Below are positions 61,053 through 64,000 of a stretch of DNA of 64,000 bases, piece by piece. Numbering within the stretch: the first letter of the stretch is position 1; the number at the start of each line of letters is the position of its first letter. The stretch is taken from assembly GCA_019423125.1 (NCBI GenBank), contig JAHZBZ010000003.1, forward strand, positions 62,001 through 126,000, in the 5' to 3' direction. The translations under genes and the position numbers were made by a program. This DNA comes from Bacillota bacterium. Its GTDB lineage: Bacteria > Bacillota > Clostridia > Christensenellales > Borkfalkiaceae. The notes below the pieces were generated by a model that searched no databases, was not told where the DNA came from, and saw nothing but the letters and a program-made list of their open reading frames with translations.

Positions 61053-61796
61053 ATGATAATCGTCAAGACCGATCGCGAGATCGAACTGATGCGTGAGCCC
61101 TGCGCGATCGTGCGCGACACGCTGCAATACGTGGGCAGCAAGGTCCGCGCGGGCGTCACGACAAAAGAACTCGATAAATTCGCATACGACTACATCCGTT
61201 CGCGGGGGGCGGAACCTTCCTGCCTCGGGTACTGCGGCTATCCCGCCAGCATCTGCGCCTCGGTCAACGAGGAAGTGGTGCACGGCATTCCGGGCGACCG
61301 CGTGCTCCGCGAGGGCGACATCGTCAGCATCGACCTGTGCGCCTACAAGAACGGATTCCACGGCGACGGCGCGCGCACCTTTGCGGTGGGCGAGATCGAC
61401 GCCGAAAAGCAAAAGCTCCTGAAAGTGACGGAGGAATGCTTCTTCAAGGCGATCGAGAACCTGCGTGCGGGCACGCCGCTCTATGACATCGGGGCGCGCG
61501 TACAGAACCACGCGGAGGAAAACGGCTTTTCCGTCGTGCGCGAATACGTCGGGCACGGCATCGGCAGGGAGATGCACGAAGACCCTTCCGTCCCCAATTT
61601 CGGCAAACCCGGCACGGGCGTAAGGCTGCGTGCGGGAACGGTGCTCTGCATCGAGCCGATGATCCTCGCGGGCGGGCGCGCGGTGCGCGTTCTGGACGAC
61701 GGCTGGACGGCCGTCACGCAGGACAAAAAGCCCGCGGCGCATTACGAGAACACGGTGGTCATCCGCGACGACGGCGTCGAGATCCTGACCATCTGA
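61053..61796 (+). CDS. map: Type I methionine aminopeptidase
   Basis: A 247-residue product. The metal ligands are found in order: Asp in SIDLCAYKNG, Asp in FHGDGARTF, His in GHGIGREMHE, Glu in CIEPMI, and the final Glu near ENTVVI. It removes initiator methionine co-translationally. It starts 13 bases after adk. Confidence 0.96.
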   Translation: MIIVKTDREIELMREPCAIVRDTLQYVGSKVRAGVTTKELDKFAYDYIRSRGAEPSCLGYCGYPASICASVNEEVVHGIPGDRVLREGDIVSIDLCAYKNGFHGDGARTFAVGEIDAEKQKLLKVTEECFFKAIENLRAGTPLYDIGARVQNHAEENGFSVVREYVGHGIGREMHEDPSVPNFGKPGTGVRLRAGTVLCIEPMILAGGRAVRVLDDGWTAVTQDKKPAAHYENTVVIRDDGVEILTI

Positions 61797-61808
61797 GCGG
61801 GAGACACA

Positions 61809-62087
61809 ATGAAAGTGCAAGACCCCGAAGTCGGCGGCGCCGCAAGGAGCATCGCCGGCAGAGACAAAGGCCGCCTGTACCTGATCGTGGGCATCGACGG
61901 CGGCAGGCTCCTCCTTTCGGACGGCAAGTACCGCAGGGCGGAGCATCCGAAGACAAAGAACGCAGGGCATGTCCGCCTGCTTCCGCGCTTTTACCGCGAT
62001 ATCGCGGCACGGCTCGCGGAGGGAAAGGACGAAAACAGCAACATCCGCGCGGCGCTTCTGGCGCTGGAGGCGGAATCGAAGAGTTGA
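61809..62087 (+). CDS. KOW-domain RNA-binding protein (L14e-like)
   Basis: The 92-residue product has AGRDKGRLYLIVGIDGGRLL and DGKYRRAEHPKTKNAGHVRL, the small KOW protein that lies between map and infA in most Clostridia and Bacilli. It probably binds RNA or ribosomes; its function has not been established to my knowledge. Confidence 0.9.
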   Translation: MKVQDPEVGGAARSIAGRDKGRLYLIVGIDGGRLLLSDGKYRRAEHPKTKNAGHVRLLPRFYRDIAARLAEGKDENSNIRAALLALEAESKS

Positions 62088-62165
62088 GACGGGGGCGCCG
62101 CGCAAGCGGAAGAACCGGGCGCGAGGACAACACACGCGCGAATCAAGTTTATCGGAGGAAATATT

Positions 62166-62387
62166 GTGTCCAAAGACGACGTTATCGAAACCGAAGGAAA
62201 AATCGTTGAGGCGCTGCCGAACGCGACGTTCAGGGTAGAGCTCTCCAACGGGCACGTCATCACGGCGTACATCTCGGGCAAGCTGCGCATGAACTACATC
62301 CGCATCATCCCGGGCGACACCGTCAAACTGGAGATGAGCCCGTACGATCTGACCAAAGGCAGAATCACGTGGCGCAGTAAAAACTGA
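62166..62387 (+). CDS. infA: Translation initiation factor IF-1
   Basis: GTG 62166 follows GGAGG. The 73-residue OB-fold protein reads MSKDDVIETEGKIVEALPNA and has RVELSNGHVITAYISGK and GRITWRSKN at the end. Confidence 0.97.
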   Translation: MSKDDVIETEGKIVEALPNATFRVELSNGHVITAYISGKLRMNYIRIIPGDTVKLEMSPYDLTKGRITWRSKN

Positions 62388-62519
62388 GCTCCTTTTCGGG
62401 AGTGCGAGCGATAAAAATATCGCGCGAAAACAGCGGCGGTCTTCCGCGTCGGGAGATCGATCGGGCTTGTCGGCCGCGCCGTATTGCGCGGAAGAAAAAA
62501 ATTTCGGAGGAATACGAGA

Positions 62520-62636
62520 ATGAAAGTCAGACCTTCTGTCAAACCCATGTGCGACAAATGCAAAGTCATCAAGAGGAACGGAAAGGTTATGGTGATTTGT
62601 TCCAAGAACAAGAGCCACAAGCAGAGACAGGGCTGA
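62520..62636 (+). CDS. rpmJ: 50S ribosomal protein L36
   Basis: A 38-residue product: MKVRPSVKPMCDKCKVIKRN, then VICSKNKSHKQRQG. C11, C14, C27 and H33 form the zinc site of the C+ form. CGGAGGA lies 10 bases before the ATG. Confidence 0.97.
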   Translation: MKVRPSVKPMCDKCKVIKRNGKVMVICSKNKSHKQRQG

Positions 62637-62758
62637 GTCAGGCCGAAAACAATCTCGGCCGCGGGCAAGCCGCCTCATTCCGATTTTCGGGCGGCGGCCG
62701 CGGGCGAAAGCATATAGATTAAGAAAAAAAGAAAATCCATACGGAGGTCAACGAGACA

Positions 62759-63127
62759 ATGGCACGTATTGCCGGTGTAGATTTACCCAGAGAGAAGAGG
62801 GTAGAGATCGGACTTACCTATATCTACGGTATAGGTCTTGCCACGTCCAAGCAGATCCTTGCTGCGACGGGCATCAATCCCGACACGAGAGTGAAAGATC
62901 TCGACGAAAACGACGTTTCCAAACTCAGAGAATATATCGACCACAACCTGCGCGTCGAGGGCGAACTTCGCGGAGAAGTCAACCTCAACATCAAGCGCCT
63001 GATGGAGATCGGCTGCTATCGCGGCATCCGTCACAGAAAGGGCCTGCCCGTCCGCGGTCAGAGCTCCAAGCGCAACGCGCGTACGAGGAAAGGACCTCGC
63101 CGCACGGTCGCCAAGAAGAAGAAATAA
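62759..63127 (+). CDS. rpsM: 30S ribosomal protein S13
   Basis: A 122-residue product: MARIAGVDLPREKRVEIGLT, YRGIRHRKGLPVRGQ and a basic tail RKGPRRTVAKKKK. Confidence 0.97.
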   Translation: MARIAGVDLPREKRVEIGLTYIYGIGLATSKQILAATGINPDTRVKDLDENDVSKLREYIDHNLRVEGELRGEVNLNIKRLMEIGCYRGIRHRKGLPVRGQSSKRNARTRKGPRRTVAKKKK

Positions 63128-63146
63128 TTGAAGGAGGATAAGACAG

Positions 63147-63545
63147 ATGGCAGCAACGAAAAAAGCTACGCAGACCAGAAAGCGTAAAGAGCTCAAAAAA
63201 GTTGATAAAGGTCAGGTTCACATTCAGTCCTCGTTCAATAACACCCTTGTTACGATCACGGATATGAACGGCAATGCGATCTCCTGGTCGAGCGCGGGCA
63301 GCCTGGGCTTCAAAGGCTCGAGAAAGGGCACCCCGTTCGCGGCGCAGATGGCGGCGGACACCGCGGCAAAGGCGGCGAAAGAGCACGGCCTTCGCAGCGT
63401 GGAAGTGTACGTCAAGGGCCCCGGCGCCGGCAGAGAGTCCGCGATCCGCGCGCTCGCCGCGGCGGACCTGGAAGTCACGATGATCACCGACGTTTCGCCC
63501 ATCCCGCACAACGGATGCAGGCCCCCGAAGCGCCGCAGAGTATAA
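63147..63545 (+). CDS. rpsK: 30S ribosomal protein S11
   Basis: A 132-residue product: VHIQSSFNNTLVTITDMNGN, KGPGAGRESAIRALAAADLE and PHNGCRPPKRRRV. Confidence 0.97.
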   Translation: MAATKKATQTRKRKELKKVDKGQVHIQSSFNNTLVTITDMNGNAISWSSAGSLGFKGSRKGTPFAAQMAADTAAKAAKEHGLRSVEVYVKGPGAGRESAIRALAAADLEVTMITDVSPIPHNGCRPPKRRRV

Positions 63546-63563
63546 TAGAAGGAGAGAAGATCA

Positions 63564-64000
63564 ATGGCAACATACAGAGATTCCAAATGCCGTCTCTGCC
63601 GCAGAGAGGGCGCAAAACTCTTTTTGAAAGGCGAGAGATGCTACTCGGGCAAATGCGCGTTCGAGAAGCGTCCCACCCCTCCGGGCGCACACGGCGCCGC
63701 TCGCAAAAAGGTCTCCGAGTACGGCCTGCAGCTCCGCGAGAAGCAGAAGACCAAGAGGATCTACGGCGTGCAGGAAGGCCAGTTCCGCAAATACTATGAG
63801 ATGGCTGACCGCATGAAGGGCATCACGGGTGAAAACATGCTCTCCCTTCTCGAAAGGCGCCTGGACAACGTCGTGTACCGCATGGGCATCGGCGGCTCCC
63901 GCGCGCAGGCAAGACAGCTCGTCAACCACGCACATTTCTCCGTCAACGGAAAGACGGTCAACATCCCTTCTTACATCGTCAAGAAAGGGGACGTGATCGC
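63564..64000 (+). CDS. rpsD: 30S ribosomal protein S4, 3' end outside window
   Basis: ATG 63564 follows AAGGAGAG. The product reads MATYRDSKCRLCRREGAKLF with four cysteines (CRLC, and two in GERCYSGKC), the zinc-binding form. The S4 domain RRLDNVVYRMGIGGSRAQAR follows. The frame is still open at the window end. rpoA and rplQ are expected beyond. Confidence 0.95.
   Translation, partial: MATYRDSKCRLCRREGAKLFLKGERCYSGKCAFEKRPTPPGAHGAARKKVSEYGLQLREKQKTKRIYGVQEGQFRKYYEMADRMKGITGENMLSLLERRLDNVVYRMGIGGSRAQARQLVNHAHFSVNGKTVNIPSYIVKKGDVI

Noticed and set aside
59033..61159. A 708-codon open frame on the minus strand across secY, adk and map
   Set aside because: It is a GC-rich antisense shadow; the plus-strand genes are universally conserved and the product has low-complexity charged composition.

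Overview
The window looks like a chromosomal segment of an anaerobic, probably gut-dwelling clostridial (Firmicutes) bacterium. The support is a GC-rich backbone with Clostridia-type sigma-70 promoters and rho-independent terminators, a BspA-like leucine-rich-repeat surface protein, a membrane-anchored family 3 glycosidase, AgrC/LytTR-type two-component genes, an FprA-type flavodiiron protein, and a ribosomal gene order typical of Firmicutes (rpmG-secE-nusG-rplKA, rplJL, then rpsJ through the spc operon, secY-adk-map-KOW-infA-rpmJ-rpsM-rpsK-rpsD). The genus cannot be named from sequence reading alone.

Region 1 (1-10,978) is host backbone. It holds the C-terminal part of an LRR surface protein, a decaying LytTR/histidine-kinase pair (only the tail of the regulator survives and the kinase has a 1-base frameshift), a likely operon of lipoprotein, membrane protein and domain-inverted GH3 glycosidase, and an intact histidine kinase plus LytTR regulator.

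Region 2 (about 11,052-38,318) is a 27-kb AT-rich integrative island inserted in a tRNA-Leu(UAA) gene. A tyrosine recombinase lies next to the intact tRNA at the right end, and a displaced tRNA-Leu 3' half with its own terminator lies at the left end. A 14-bp anticodon-loop sequence is common to both ends. No relaxase or conjugation genes were seen. The cargo is mostly predicted defence or conflict genes: a MATE transporter, a SLOG protein, a HipBA toxin-antitoxin pair, a three-gene module (XRE regulator, GIY-YIG-RAMA-EVE protein, SF1 helicase with C-terminal nuclease-like domain), and a large cassette. That cassette runs XRE regulator, PLD/SNF2 helicase, DUF4391, HEPN-like protein, SEFIR protein, DUF6161-like membrane protein, type III Mod, zinc-finger/deoxyribosyltransferase-like protein, small membrane protein, type III Res. 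The backbone genes of the cassette are visibly less AT-rich than the inserted effector-like genes, which suggests exchangeable cargo slots. This is the most interesting part of the window.

Region 3 (38,262-41,823) holds the tRNA-Leu, an odd tandem array of tRNA-Leu 5' halves, tRNA-Cys, tRNA-Gly and tRNA-Val, a zinc-dependent phospholipase C-like gene, a 68-aa protein and the flavodiiron gene. Region 4 (42,043-64,000) holds the ribosomal protein and secretion genes, with recognisable L1, L10 and S10-type leader RNAs. It is interrupted between rplL and rpsJ by an M48 metallopeptidase gene and a truncated paralogue of it. rpsD runs off the end of the window.
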